Positions 1 through 10,568 of a DNA stretch of 64,000 nucleotides are shown here, in pieces (position 1 is the stretch's first letter; each line of letters starts with the position of its first letter). Both the position numbers and the translations under genes were made by a program. This stretch comes from Streptomyces chromofuscus. Lineage in GTDB: Bacteria; Actinomycetota; Actinomycetes; Streptomycetales; Streptomycetaceae. The stretch spans positions 4,343,501 through 4,407,500 of the forward strand of contig NZ_CP063374.1 of NCBI RefSeq assembly GCF_015160875.1, given 5' to 3'. The notes beneath the pieces were generated by a model. It was not told where the DNA came from. It worked only from the letters and a program-made list of their open reading frames with translations, and made no database searches.

Positions 1-2082
1 CGGCTGTGGGACGTCACAAAGCCTTCGGTCCCGGTGGAGGCGGGGCAGTTCGAGCTGGTCGGCAGCGGGGCCATCGCCCACCACCCGCGCAAGCGGCTGC
101 TGGCCGCGCAGACGGCGAAGTCGCTGACGCTGTGGGACGCCACCGACCCGCGCGCACCCCGGCGGGTGGCCCGGATGCCCATCGCCGAGGGCACCACCTT
201 CACCCTGGCGTTCAGCCCGGACGGCAGGACGCTCGCGGCGGGCAGCGAGGCGGGCCGGCTCCGGCTGTGGGACGTGAGCGACCCGTCGCACCCCGCGCTG
301 CGCGTGGAGCGGGCGATCGCGGACGCGGAGGTGATCTCGCTGGCGTTCACCCGCGACGGACGTCATCTGATCACCGGCAACGGCAACGGGCAGGGGGACA
401 GCGAGCAGCCCGCTCAGGTGCGGCTGTGGGACCTGACCCACCCGGACCGGCCCGCGCTGCGGGACACCGAGCGGGCCGAGACGGTCATGGCGGTCGCGGC
501 GCACCCGAAGCGCGACCTGGTGGTCGCGACGGGGGCCAGTGGGAAGGTCGCCTGGTGGGAGCTGGTGGACGGCCGGGAACTGCGGCGCGTCGAGGTGGAG
601 GACTACCGCGACTACTGGGGCAGCCACCCGGACGGCATCCCCTCGCTCAGTTTCAGCGGGGACGGCAGGCTCCTCGCGGGAGCGGACCGGGACAACGGCG
701 TGCACCGCGGCGATGTGACCGGAAAGATCTCGGACGTCGCGAACTGGGAGGATCTCTCCCCACTGCCGTCGGGCGAGCCCGCACAGTCGGTCGTCTTCAG
801 CCCGGACAGCCGGTATCTGGCGGCCGGTGACGTGGCGGGCGAGATTCGGCTGTGGCCCGGCCGGAGTTCGGCCCCCGCGATCGAAGGCACCGTGCCGTCC
901 TTCGTCGAGGCGGGCACCAGTGCCTTCAGCGGCGACGGCAGGCTGGTCCTCGCGCAGACCTACAACGCCGACTCCACGACCCGGACCCGGGTGTGGGACA
1001 TCGGCGACACCCGCGCCCCGAGGGTCCGCTACACGCTGCCGAGGGGCTGGGAGGCCAACTACTTCCTCAACAGCCACAAGAAGCCCGTACTCCTCGCCCA
1101 CTACTGGACCGAGGGACTGGAGCACACCTTCCAGTTCTGGACGTTCGACGCCGACGGCGAGCCGACCAGGGGCCGCAGCATCCGCCTCACCGCCGACGTC
1201 CCGCGCGTCGTGGTGAGCCCGGACGGCCGGCTGCTGGCCGCGGGCTCGGCGGAGGAGCAGGGCATCGCCCTGTACGACATCGAGGACCCGGCGAAGCCGG
1301 TGCGCGTCGGCACGGTCGACGCACCGATCAACGGGGATCTCTTCGCCACAGGAGAGCTGTGGTTCGCCGGGGACCGCGCCCTGGCGACCGTCGAGAACCG
1401 TGAGGATCTCGTCCTGTGGGACCTCTCCGACCCGGCCCGGCCCCACAAGGGCGGGCGCGTGAAGGGCGTGGCGCTGATGAAGAGCTCGATGTACGACGCC
1501 GGGTCCCGGCAACTCGTCACCGAGGACGTCGCACACGTGATCCGGGTGTGGGACCTTTCCCACCCCACGCAGCCGGACGGCGGCGCCCGCGTCCCGGCTG
1601 CTCCCGGCAACTACTTCCCCACCGTCGACGGGGAATTGGCGACAGCACTCAGCGACGGCACCGTCCAGTTCTGGGACGTCACCGATCCCGCCCGTCCGAA
1701 GAAGAAGCGGGACCTACGGCTCGACCGCGCCGTCTCCTCCATCTCCATGACCCCGGACGGCCGCCATGTGGTGACGGGCACCCCGTACCGCATCTGGACC
1801 GTCGGCCCGGACGGCAGGTGGGACTTCCCGGAGTTCGTGGAGTTGGCGAACGCCGAGGACGTCCACGTGCCCCGCTCCGACTCGCCCGAGGGCCCCGACT
1901 GGCTGGCGGTCACCGTGGAACGCACCTTCGGCAGCTCTCTCGACGACCGGAACACCCACCTCCTGGAATTCGACACCGATCACCTCTACCAGGAGATGTG
2001 CGAGGCGTACCCCTTGAGCGTCCCGGAGGGCCAGTGGGAAAGCCTCTTCCCGCACCTGTCCCACCGCGACTCCTGCGCTTGA
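1..2082 (+). CDS. WD40-repeat protein, C-terminal part (5' end outside window)
   Basis: The frame is open from base 1, so the gene starts upstream of the window. The visible ~690 residues are WD40-like blades, each with an FSPDGR-type turn and a closing RLWDVS-D-P-P strand. The last ~35 residues are a cap (about QEMCEAYPL...W..LFPHLS...C) that matches the end of the 1323-aa nSTAND-WD40 protein at 27387-31358. By analogy the missing N-terminal half probably carries an STAND-type NTPase, but this is inference. The blades are more divergent than those of the paralogue, with several degenerate turns. Likely role: signalling or conflict sensor with a propeller as ligand-sensing platform. The end is followed by a hairpin at 2255-2281. 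Confidence 0.85.
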   Translation, partial: RLWDVTKPSVPVEAGQFELVGSGAIAHHPRKRLLAAQTAKSLTLWDATDPRAPRRVARMPIAEGTTFTLAFSPDGRTLAAGSEAGRLRLWDVSDPSHPALRVERAIADAEVISLAFTRDGRHLITGNGNGQGDSEQPAQVRLWDLTHPDRPALRDTERAETVMAVAAHPKRDLVVATGASGKVAWWELVDGRELRRVEVEDYRDYWGSHPDGIPSLSFSGDGRLLAGADRDNGVHRGDVTGKISDVANWEDLSPLPSGEPAQSVVFSPDSRYLAAGDVAGEIRLWPGRSSAPAIEGTVPSFVEAGTSAFSGDGRLVLAQTYNADSTTRTRVWDIGDTRAPRVRYTLPRGWEANYFLNSHKKPVLLAHYWTEGLEHTFQFWTFDADGEPTRGRSIRLTADVPRVVVSPDGRLLAAGSAEEQGIALYDIEDPAKPVRVGTVDAPINGDLFATGELWFAGDRALATVENREDLVLWDLSDPARPHKGGRVKGVALMKSSMYDAGSRQLVTEDVAHVIRVWDLSHPTQPDGGARVPAAPGNYFPTVDGELATALSDGTVQFWDVTDPARPKKKRDLRLDRAVSSISMTPDGRHVVTGTPYRIWTVGPDGRWDFPEFVELANAEDVHVPRSDSPEGPDWLAVTVERTFGSSLDDRNTHLLEFDTDHLYQEMCEAYPLSVPEGQWESLFPHLSHRDSCA

Positions 2083-2254
2083 CCGCAGACCGCCCGGCGC
2101 ACCCGCGGCTGCCGCTCGCCGTCCTTCACTCCGCCGAGTGAAATGCCCGGACTGGCCGGACGGCCGGCACGTGCTGACCGTCGAGCCCGAGCGGTACGCG
2201 GACATGCCCCTCGTTCGCACGATCAGGTTGCCGCACCAGCGGTGACCCCGGTCG

Positions 2255-2281
2255 GGGAGGGGGCCGGAGCCCCTGGCTCCC
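2255..2281. terminator. hairpin between convergent genes
   Basis: GGGAG + GGGGC pair with GCCCC + CTCCC around a CGGA loop, with a 3-nt bulge on one side. It lies between the convergent ends at 2082 (+) and 2298 (-), so it may terminate both genes. There is no U-run, as is common in Streptomyces. Confidence 0.4.
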
Positions 2282-2297
2282 TCTCCGCCCGAAAGTC

Positions 2298-2951
2298 TCA
2301 GCTGAACACGATCATCGACCCCTGCGCCAGGCTCCGGGTCGCCGCCGCGTGCAGGCCCAGCCAGACGTGACGTTCGCGGGCGAACGGGCTCGGGTCGTAC
2401 GGGGCGGGTACGGCGGGCTCCTCCAACTCCGTGGGACCGGGGGGAGGTTGCGGTGCCGCCGGAGGGTTGGCCGGGTCGATGCCGATGGAGGGGGCCACGA
2501 ACTCCAGCTCGCGCAGCAGCGCCTGCGCGGAGCCCAACGGGCCGCCGCCGGCCAGGAGTTCTTCGTCGGACAACGGGTGCGGGAAGTCGACGGGGACGTA
2601 CGCCCCCGCGTGGTCGTAGTGCCAGACCAGGTGGGACTGCTGGGCCGTCGTCTCGAACATCTCCAGCAGCTGTTCGTAGTCGCCGCCCAGTTCGTCGACC
2701 GGTGTCACCGGCAGGCCGCACACCTGCAGCAGGTACGCGCGGCGCAGGAAGTGCAGCGCGTCGTAGTCGAAGCCGGCCACCGGGGCGACCTCGCCGGACA
2801 GGCCCGGCATGTACTGGTACACCGGCACCGGTGGCAGCCCGGCCTCGGCGAGCACCTTGTTGTATTGCGCGAGTTCCTCGGCGAACGGGTTGTCGGGGGT
2901 GTGGCACAACACGTCGACGAGCGGTACCAGCCACAGGTCACAGGCCAAAAG
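2298..2951 (-). CDS. conserved hypothetical protein
   Basis: About 217 aa, no signal peptide or membrane segment. The N-terminal two thirds is compact and looks conserved (LWLVPLVDVLCH, NPFAEEL, MPGLSGEVAPVAGFDYDALHFLRRAYLL, SHLVWHYDHAGAYVPVDFP). The C-terminal part is Pro-rich and ends in a short helix. I do not recognise a named domain. A TTG start at 2951 is preferred because an AGGAG lies 7 nt upstream; a GTG at 2966 is possible but has no ribosome site. The gene is third in a minus-strand run behind the aminotransferase and the GntR regulator (84-100 bp gap). Function unknown. Confidence 0.75.
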   Translation of the reverse strand, partial: LLACDLWLVPLVDVLCHTPDNPFAEELAQYNKVLAEAGLPPVPVYQYMPGLSGEVAPVAGFDYDALHFLRRAYLLQVCGLPVTPVDELGGDYEQLLEMFETTAQQSHLVWHYDHAGAYVPVDFPHPLSDEELLAGGGPLGSAQALLRELEFVAPSIGIDPANPPAAPQPPPGPTELEEPAVPAPYDPSPFARERHVWLGLHAAATRSLAQGSMIVFS

Positions 2952-3050
2952 AGGGCTCCTCACCACACAGGCGGCGCACAGCGCGTTGGTCGAAGAAGGG
3001 TAATCCGTGTGCTGCGGGGCGGGGCCCCGCGTGCAGGTCCCATACCCACG

Positions 3051-3752
3051 TCAGCGGGTGGCCAGCCGCTCGATCAGAGCCAGCGCGTGCGCGTTGTGCG
3101 CGGCGACGATGGAGCGCGCGGCGGTGGTGTCGCGCCGGGCGAGCGCGTCGATCAGTTCGGTGTGCTCGGCCCACAGCTGGCCGCGCAGATCACCGGCCCG
3201 GCGCAGGTGCTGCACCGTGCACACCCAGGACTGCACGCGCAACCGGTGCAGGAAGTCCCCCAGGTAGGGGTTGCCGAACAGGCCGCTCAGCTCCCGCCAG
3301 AAACGCAGGTCGTAGCCGATCAGCACGGTGAGGTCCCCGGCGCAGGCGGCGCGCTGCGCCTCCTCGCCGCGCCGCCGCACGCCCGCGAGTGCGGCGAGCG
3401 CGTGCGCATCGGCCGTGTCCCGGTAGTGCGCGGGCCCGCCCCGGCCCCCCTCCAGGGCGTGGAACATGCCGTCGACGACCAGGCTGCGCGCCTCGACGAG
3501 CCCGCGGAAGTCGGCGCGGGAGTACTCGCGCACCCGGAAGCCGCGGTGCTGGAGCGCGTCGAGCAGGCCCTGCGCGGACAGGTCGACCAGCGCCTCGCGC
3601 ACCGGCGTCGCGGAGACCCCGTACTGGTCGGCGATCTCCTTGACCGTGAACTCCTGCCCCGGCTGGAGCCGTCCGGCCAGCACCTCGTCGCGCAGCGCGT
3701 CCGCGATCTGCTGCCGCAGGGTGCTGCGGGTCACAGCGCCGTTGCCGGGCAT
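3051..3752 (-). CDS. GntR-family transcriptional regulator (FCD/FadR subfamily)
   Basis: 233 aa. Residues ~8-72 form the winged helix of GntR proteins (IADALRDEVLAGRLQPGQEF, VKEIADQYGVSATPVREAL, LSAQGLLD). Residues ~80-230 are all-helical with the pattern of the FCD effector domain (EARSLVVDGM, DLRFWRELSGLFGNPYL, HTELIDALARRD, HN). FCD regulators usually bind carboxylic or amino acids and repress nearby catabolic genes. The gene directly follows the class III aminotransferase on the same strand, 92 bp away with a hairpin in the gap, so it probably controls that gene. ATG at 3752 has a GGAG about 11-12 nt upstream. Confidence 0.85.
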   Translation of the reverse strand: MPGNGAVTRSTLRQQIADALRDEVLAGRLQPGQEFTVKEIADQYGVSATPVREALVDLSAQGLLDALQHRGFRVREYSRADFRGLVEARSLVVDGMFHALEGGRGGPAHYRDTADAHALAALAGVRRRGEEAQRAACAGDLTVLIGYDLRFWRELSGLFGNPYLGDFLHRLRVQSWVCTVQHLRRAGDLRGQLWAEHTELIDALARRDTTAARSIVAAHNAHALALIERLATR

Positions 3753-3780
3753 GGGCGGGGGGTCTCCTCGTCACGTGCGG

Positions 3781-3817
3781 GTGGCGTGTTCGTGGTACGG
3801 GTCCACGAGCACGCCAC
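3781..3817 (-). terminator. terminator-like hairpin after the aminotransferase
   Basis: GTGGCGTGTTCGTGG (3781-3795) pairs with CCACGAGCACGCCAC (3803-3817), 15 bp with one wobble and a 7-nt loop, 28 bp beyond the stop of the aminotransferase gene. It would end or attenuate transcription before the GntR gene. Confidence 0.55.
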
Positions 3818-3844
3818 CTTACGCGTTCGGATGCCGGGCCGTGA

Positions 3845-5200
3845 TTACTCGGTGTGCTCGTCGGCCACGGACAGGGCCGCGTCCAGCGCCGCCAGGCCCT
3901 CCTTCAGCTCGGCCTCGGTCACGTTGCAGGGCGGTACGACGTGCGTCCGGTTCATGTTCACGAACGGCCAGATGCCGCCCGCCCTGGCCGCCGCCGCGAA
4001 GGCCGCCATCGGGGCGTTCGCGGCACCGGCCGCGTTGTACGGCACCAGTGGCTCGCGGGTCTCCTCGTTCTTCACCAGCTCCAGCGCCCAGAACATGCCG
4101 GTGCCGCGCACCTCGCCCACGCACGGGTGCCGCTCGGCCAGCTCCCGCAGCGCCGGCTCGACGACCTCGGCGCCCAGCCGGGCCGCGTTCTCGACGACGC
4201 CCTCCTCGGCCATCACGTTGATCGTCGCGACGGCGGCGGCGCAGGCCAGGGGGTGGCCGGAGTACGTCAGCCCGCCCGGGTAGGGCCGCTTGCCGAAGGT
4301 CGCGGCGATCTCCCCGGAGATGGCGACGCCGCCGAGCGGCACGTAACCGGAGTTCACGCCCTTGGCGAAGGTCATCAGGTCCGGAACGACGCCGAACAGG
4401 TCCGCCGCGAACCACTCGCCGGTCCGCCCGAACCCCGCCATCACCTCGTCCAGGACGAAGACGATCCCGTACTTGTCGCAGATCTCGCGGACGCCCGCCA
4501 GATACCCCGGCGGCGGCACCATGATTCCCGCGGTCCCCGGGATCGTCTCCAGGATGATCGCGGCGATGGTCGCCGGGCCCTCGAAGGCGATCGTCGTCTC
4601 CAGGTGCTCCAGCGCCCGGGCGCACTCCTGCTCCTGCGTCTCGGCGTAGAAGCGCGAGCGGTACAGGAAGGGTGCCCAGAAGTGCACGACACCGGCCGCG
4701 CCGCTGTCGTTGGCCCAGCGGCGCGGGTCGCCGGTGATGTTCACGGCCTGCTGGGTGCCGCCGTGGTACGAGCGGTACGCCGACAGCACCTTGGGGCGGC
4801 CGGTGTGCAGCCGCGCCATCCGCACCGCGTGCTCCACGGCGTCGGCGCCGCCGTTGGTGAAGAAGATCTTGTCGAGGTCGCCGGGCGTGCGCTCGGCGAT
4901 CAGCCGGGCGGCCTCGGAGCGGGCCTCGACGGCGAAGGCGGGCGCGAACGTGGACAGGGTCGCGGCCTGTTCCTGGATCGCGGCGACGACCTTGGGGTGC
5001 TGGTAGCCGATGTTCGTGTAGACGAGCCCGCTGGTGAAGTCGAGGTAGCGGTTGCCGTCGTAGTCCCAGAAGTACGACCCCTCCGCACCGGCGACGGCGA
5101 GCGGGTCGATGAGCTCCTGCGCGGACCAGGAGTGGAACACGTGCGCGCGGTCCGCGGCCTTCACGGCTGCGCCGGCGGCGGGACGGGGCTGAGGGGTCAT
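3845..5200 (-). CDS. class III pyridoxal-phosphate aminotransferase
   Basis: 451 aa, full length for the omega-aminotransferase group. Visible landmarks: the N-terminal YFWDYDGNRYLDFTSGLVYTNIGYQHP, the phosphate-binding TNGGADAVEHAVRMAR, YRSYHGGT, the PLP-contacting DEVMAGFGRTG, the lysine region MTFAKGVNSGYVPLGG and the C-terminal GTGMFWALELV. It transfers an amino group from an omega-amino acid or amine to a keto acid such as pyruvate; the true donor cannot be read from sequence. ATG 5200 (MTPQPRP) is chosen over an in-frame codon at 5314 because that longer N-terminus would run into the operator of the divergent DJ-1/MarR pair. Probably in one functional unit with the downstream GntR gene. 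Confidence 0.88.
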   Translation of the reverse strand: MTPQPRPAAGAAVKAADRAHVFHSWSAQELIDPLAVAGAEGSYFWDYDGNRYLDFTSGLVYTNIGYQHPKVVAAIQEQAATLSTFAPAFAVEARSEAARLIAERTPGDLDKIFFTNGGADAVEHAVRMARLHTGRPKVLSAYRSYHGGTQQAVNITGDPRRWANDSGAAGVVHFWAPFLYRSRFYAETQEQECARALEHLETTIAFEGPATIAAIILETIPGTAGIMVPPPGYLAGVREICDKYGIVFVLDEVMAGFGRTGEWFAADLFGVVPDLMTFAKGVNSGYVPLGGVAISGEIAATFGKRPYPGGLTYSGHPLACAAAVATINVMAEEGVVENAARLGAEVVEPALRELAERHPCVGEVRGTGMFWALELVKNEETREPLVPYNAAGAANAPMAAFAAAARAGGIWPFVNMNRTHVVPPCNVTEAELKEGLAALDAALSVADEHTE

Positions 5201-5314
5201 GCGGCCGAGCGTAGGTGTCCGGGATGCGGACGCGACATCGGCGTCCTGTATGGGCTCTGGCGCATTCCGCGACAGATTGTCGACGGCCTCGGCCGGATCG
5301 CCCGGGCCAGTCAT

Positions 5315-5350
5315 TGACAGGATGCTGTCGAAAATGACAGCATCCTGTCA
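5315..5350. promoter_or_regulatory. paired dyad operator, probable MarR/GntR binding site
   Basis: TGACAGGATGCTGTC, 6-nt spacer GAAAAT, then the exact reverse complement GACAGCATCCTGTCA. Each half is itself a dyad (GACAG-N4-CTGTC), so the site offers two adjacent identical operators about 21 bp apart. It lies 42 bp before the DJ-1 start and 114 bp before the divergent aminotransferase start. The MarR protein encoded in the downstream operon is the natural ligand. Confidence 0.75.
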
Positions 5351-5391
5351 TGAGGCGGTCCTCGCCTCGCCGCATGGCCCGAGGAGGAGTC

Positions 5392-6003
5392 ATGAACAGC
5401 AGCCGCAAGCCCGTCCACCTGGCCGTCTACGACACCCTCGCCGACTGGGAGACCGGGCACGCGACCGCGTTCCTCGCCCGCGCCGGCCACCCGATCCGCA
5501 CCGTCGGCCGCACCACCGACCCGGTCACCAGCATCGGCGGCCTGCGCGTCCAGCCCGATGTGGCCCTGGACGACGTACGGCCCGAGGACAGCGCGCTGCT
5601 GATCCTCCCGGGCGCCGACCTCTGGGACGCGGGCGACGAACTGGCGCCGATGGCCCGCAAGGCGCGGGAGTTCCTGGCCGCCGGGGTCCCCGTCGCCGCG
5701 ATCTGCGGGGCCACCGCCGGGCTCGCCCGCGAGGGCCTGCTCGACGACCGGGCCCACACCAGCGCGGTCTCCTTCTACCTCGCCGCGACCGGCTACCGGG
5801 GCGGCGCACGGTACGTCGACGCCGACGCGGTCACCGACGGACTCCTGATCACCGCCGGGCCGACCGAGCCGGTCGCCTTCGCCCGGGAGGTCCTCCGGCT
5901 GCTCGGGGTGTACGAGGGCGAGGTGCTCGACGCCTGGTACCGGCTGTTCCACGACTCCGACGCCGAGGCGTACGCCGTCCTCGAACAGGCGGGTGCACGG
6001 TGA
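5392..6003 (+). CDS. DJ-1/PfpI family protein (type 1 glutamine amidotransferase-like)
   Basis: 203 aa. The pattern is that of the DJ-1/PfpI flavodoxin-like fold: VHLAVYDTLADWETGHATAFL at the N-terminus, LLILPGADLWD in the middle and the nucleophile elbow VAAICGATAGLAREGLLDDR, with the reactive Cys in AICGAT. Related proteins act as glyoxalases, deglycases, isonitrile hydratases or redox sensors; the specific reaction is not readable. ATG 5392 has a perfect GAGGAGG just upstream. Its stop overlaps the GTG of the MarR gene by 4 nt, indicating translational coupling, and the pair sits behind the 36-bp operator at 5315-5350. Confidence 0.88.
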   Translation: MNSSRKPVHLAVYDTLADWETGHATAFLARAGHPIRTVGRTTDPVTSIGGLRVQPDVALDDVRPEDSALLILPGADLWDAGDELAPMARKAREFLAAGVPVAAICGATAGLAREGLLDDRAHTSAVSFYLAATGYRGGARYVDADAVTDGLLITAGPTEPVAFAREVLRLLGVYEGEVLDAWYRLFHDSDAEAYAVLEQAGAR

Positions 6004-6464
6004 GCCGCCGGCGGCAGGACCTGCTCAGCCGGGGCGCGCTCGGCGTGTTCCGGCTCAACGGCCAGTTCCTCGCGGTCGCGGAGGAACTGGCCCGCCCGGC
6101 CGGGCTCACGGCGGCCTGGTGGCAGGTCCTCGGCGCGGTGCTGCCCGAGCCGCTGCCCGTCGCCGGGATCGCCCGCGCGATGGGCATCACCCGGCAGAGC
6201 GTCCAGCGCGTCGCCGACCTGCTGGTGCAGCGGGGCCTGGCCGAATACCGGCCCAACCCCGCCCACCGCCGCGCCAAACTGCTGGCCCCCACCGAGGCGG
6301 GCCTGGCGGCGGTGCGCCGCATCGACCCCGGGCACGCCGAGTTCGCGGACCGGCTGGCGCGGGCGCTGGGGGAGGAGGAGTTCGAGGAGGCGGTGCGCGC
6401 GCTGGAGCGGCTGTCGCGGGTGCTCGACGAGGTGGGGATGCCGACGGCCGCCGTGGAGCCGTAG
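6000..6464 (+). CDS. MarR-family transcriptional regulator
   Basis: 154 aa. Winged-helix of the MarR type: TAAWWQVLGAVLPEPLPVAGIARAMGITRQSVQRVADLL (helix-turn-helix about residues 40-80), then the wing LVQRGLAEYRPNPAHRRAKLLAPTEAGLAAV. The flanking helices form the dimer. The start GTG at 6000 overlaps the DJ-1 stop (GTGA), so the two are co-translated. MarR proteins commonly repress their own operon and release DNA on binding phenolics, oxidants or electrophiles. That fits a DJ-1 partner and the double palindrome upstream of the operon. Confidence 0.88.
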   Translation: MSRRRQDLLSRGALGVFRLNGQFLAVAEELARPAGLTAAWWQVLGAVLPEPLPVAGIARAMGITRQSVQRVADLLVQRGLAEYRPNPAHRRAKLLAPTEAGLAAVRRIDPGHAEFADRLARALGEEEFEEAVRALERLSRVLDEVGMPTAAVEP

Positions 6465-6593
6465 CGGGCGCGGACCGTCACCAGAGCCTCGGATTCCGTT
6501 ACGGAACCGTGGAAAGCGGGCCGGCCGTCTCCCCGTACCGCCGCATTATTCTTCGGTCAACGCACAGGGGCGGATGGGGGAGGCGGATTCGCC

Positions 6594-8552
<1,959 letters not shown>

Positions 8553-8697
8553 CGCGTGCCGGGTCACGGCCGAATTCCCCTTTCCCGTGAGGAAGTTGAA
8601 CGGACAGCGAACATTGATGCCGGCGCCCTGACCGGCCTTTCGGTCAGACGTACGGTGACCCCACCATCCGGGCTCTGGGAGTGGCGGGGGACCACCA

Positions 8698-9342
8698 GTG
8701 GAGTGGCTGAACATCGAGAGCGTCATCGCCATCGGCACGTCCGTCCTCGGTCTCCTCGTGCCCATCGCGATGTTCCTGTACGACCGCCGGGTGCCGCGCC
8801 GCAAGCTGATCGGCTACCGCGTGCAGATGGACAGCCCGATAGGCGACGGGTCGTCCAACCCCCGGCTCGGGGACTTCGACGTGCCGAACATGGCCGACGC
8901 CTCGCTCGTCCTGCTGCGCATCGAGAACGACGGATCGCAGAGCGTGGCCGACAACGACTACACCTCCTCCGAGGTCCACGGCCTGACCGCCGAGTTCACG
9001 GGCCGCACGGTCCAGGCCGTCTCGGTCACCCAGCCCTCCGGCATCGAGCACCTCAACAGCCACTTCACGGGCGCCAACGGCTTCGAGCACATCGGCAGCA
9101 CGGTGACCATCCCGCGCGTCCCGCTCAACCCCGGCGACCACTTCAAGCTGCTCGTGCTGCTCTCCGGCGGTCCGGCGGAGGGCGAGGTGAAGCTGATCGG
9201 CGGCCTGCGGGACGGCAAGGTCCACCGCAACAGCGCCCCCAAGCCGGACGAGAAGCAGCGGATGTTCTCGCCCATGGCCCGGCTGCTGAGCGCCGCGTGG
9301 GTGACGCGGGCGACCCTCCGGGCCCCCATGCGGGGCTGTTGA
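8698..9342 (+). CDS. membrane-anchored hypothetical protein, possibly 3'-truncated
   Basis: 214 aa. One N-terminal membrane helix (about 8-25, VIAIGTSVLGLLVPIAMFLY) is followed by DRRVPRRKLIGYRVQMD and a beta-rich soluble domain (LVLLRIENDGS, VHGLTAEFTGRTVQAVSVTQPSG, IPRVPLNPGDHFKLLVLLSGG). The organisation resembles the N-terminal part of longer Streptomyces membrane proteins that continue into a solute-binding domain. Here it stops soon after KQRMFSPMARLL, in a tail of poor composition (AWVTRATLRAPMRGC), which suggests truncation or frameshift. It follows the Ser/Thr kinase by 145 bp on the same strand. Function unknown. Confidence 0.65.
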   Translation: MEWLNIESVIAIGTSVLGLLVPIAMFLYDRRVPRRKLIGYRVQMDSPIGDGSSNPRLGDFDVPNMADASLVLLRIENDGSQSVADNDYTSSEVHGLTAEFTGRTVQAVSVTQPSGIEHLNSHFTGANGFEHIGSTVTIPRVPLNPGDHFKLLVLLSGGPAEGEVKLIGGLRDGKVHRNSAPKPDEKQRMFSPMARLLSAAWVTRATLRAPMRGC

Positions 9343-9520
9343 TGTGGTCACGGCAATAGTGCGCCCATGGACCGCGCAAGCGGCGTCTCGGCCCAGGAGG
9401 ACACATGCGTCCCACACGGGCGGCACCCCGTGGCGCCGGGCTGCGCACCCCACCCCCGACACCCCGACGCCGGGTGGGCAGGCACCCCGGGTCACCGCAC
9501 GCCCTCCCCCCGCCGTCACC

Positions 9521-10270
9521 TCACCTCGGCTCCGGCGGCCGCTGCCGAGGCATGTTCGGCCGCGCCCCGGCCCCCGGCGGCAACGGAAACCTCCCCTGCC
9601 CGCCCGCCCCCTCCGGCCGCCCTCCCGAGGCCAGCGCCGACTGGATGCCGAGCGGCGCCGACCCGGTCCGGAACTCCACCATCCAGTCCGCCGTCTCCGT
9701 GCGCACCAGCTCCGTCACGTCCTCCGAGAACCTGCGCAGCACCCCCAGGCACCGCTCGGCCGCCTCCCCGGCCGTCCCCTCGGTGGGCCCCAGGACCTCC
9801 CGCACGCTCTCCGACGCCCAGTCGAACTGCAACGCCTGCAACCTGCGCTGGACGGCCTGCGCGGTCGCCACGTCCCTTATCCACCCGGACGTCACGCCGA
9901 AGTACCGGTCCACCGCGACACACGACACCCCGAGCAGCAGCGCCAGGTACCCCCAGGGCGCCACGCCTCCCACCACACCGGTCAGGTCGAGGAAGGGCAG
10001 CGCGGCCCCGGTCACCGCTCCCACCGCCGCCCCGCCCCGCAGCACCCGGGCACTGCGCCGCTTCCACACCCGGTCGGCGAGGTACCAGGCCGCCGTCTCC
10101 AGCGCCCCGCGCTCCACCCACCGGTAGAGCTCGTCGAGCCGGACCGCGGGCTCCGCCCAGTCCCCGGGCGGGAACGCCCGCCCGGTCAGATCGCCCGGCC
10201 GCAGTCCGGCCGCGCCCTCGCCCCGCCCGTCCTGAGGCGGCCCCTCGGGCTGCATCTCCGGCTGACCCAC
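9521..10270 (-). CDS. SLATT-like two-TM membrane protein
   Basis: 249 aa. A soluble N-terminal stretch is followed by YRWVERGALETAAWYLADRVWKRRSARVLRGG and two membrane helices (about residues 85-110 and 120-140), then a long helical cytoplasmic part with FDWASESVREVL, EDVTELVRTETADWMVEFR. This order, Trp/Arg-rich helix then a 2TM hairpin then a helix, is that of SLATT domains, known as pore-forming effectors in nucleotide-sensing conflict systems. No nucleotidyltransferase or SLOG partner is adjacent, so an effector role is inference. The GTG at 10270 is chosen because AGGGAG lies 6 nt upstream; a GTG at 10291 would add seven residues. Confidence 0.7.
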   Translation of the reverse strand: MGQPEMQPEGPPQDGRGEGAAGLRPGDLTGRAFPPGDWAEPAVRLDELYRWVERGALETAAWYLADRVWKRRSARVLRGGAAVGAVTGAALPFLDLTGVVGGVAPWGYLALLLGVSCVAVDRYFGVTSGWIRDVATAQAVQRRLQALQFDWASESVREVLGPTEGTAGEAAERCLGVLRRFSEDVTELVRTETADWMVEFRTGSAPLGIQSALASGGRPEGAGGQGRFPLPPGAGARPNMPRQRPPEPR

Positions 10271-10568
10271 CCGGCACTCCCTATCGACCACAGCTGATCA
10301 CGGTGCGTGACACGTCGTACGGGCGGAGCCCGCGTCGCCACGACGTCCCGCCCGATGGTGACGCCGATGCGCCGGAACCCTTCCTACCGCCCAATGGGTG
10401 GCGAAGGCCTGCTTTCCCCTGTTTTCCGCCCGGAAGTGGGCCTTGATCAGGTATAGGAAACGGAGTCCTCTCACTCGAAAGAGTGCTGGGGCGACGGCCG
10501 CGTGGACCACGTAGGCTCGTGCTGAGCGGGAAACCCCGTGCCTCGTGAGCGCCGAAGAGGAGCTGATC

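Noticed and set aside
10271..10568. SRP RNA gene near ybaB/recR
   Set aside because: The 298-bp gap has no SRP RNA conserved loop; only a small CACTC-GAAA-GAGTG hairpin at 10472-10485 and scattered dyads.
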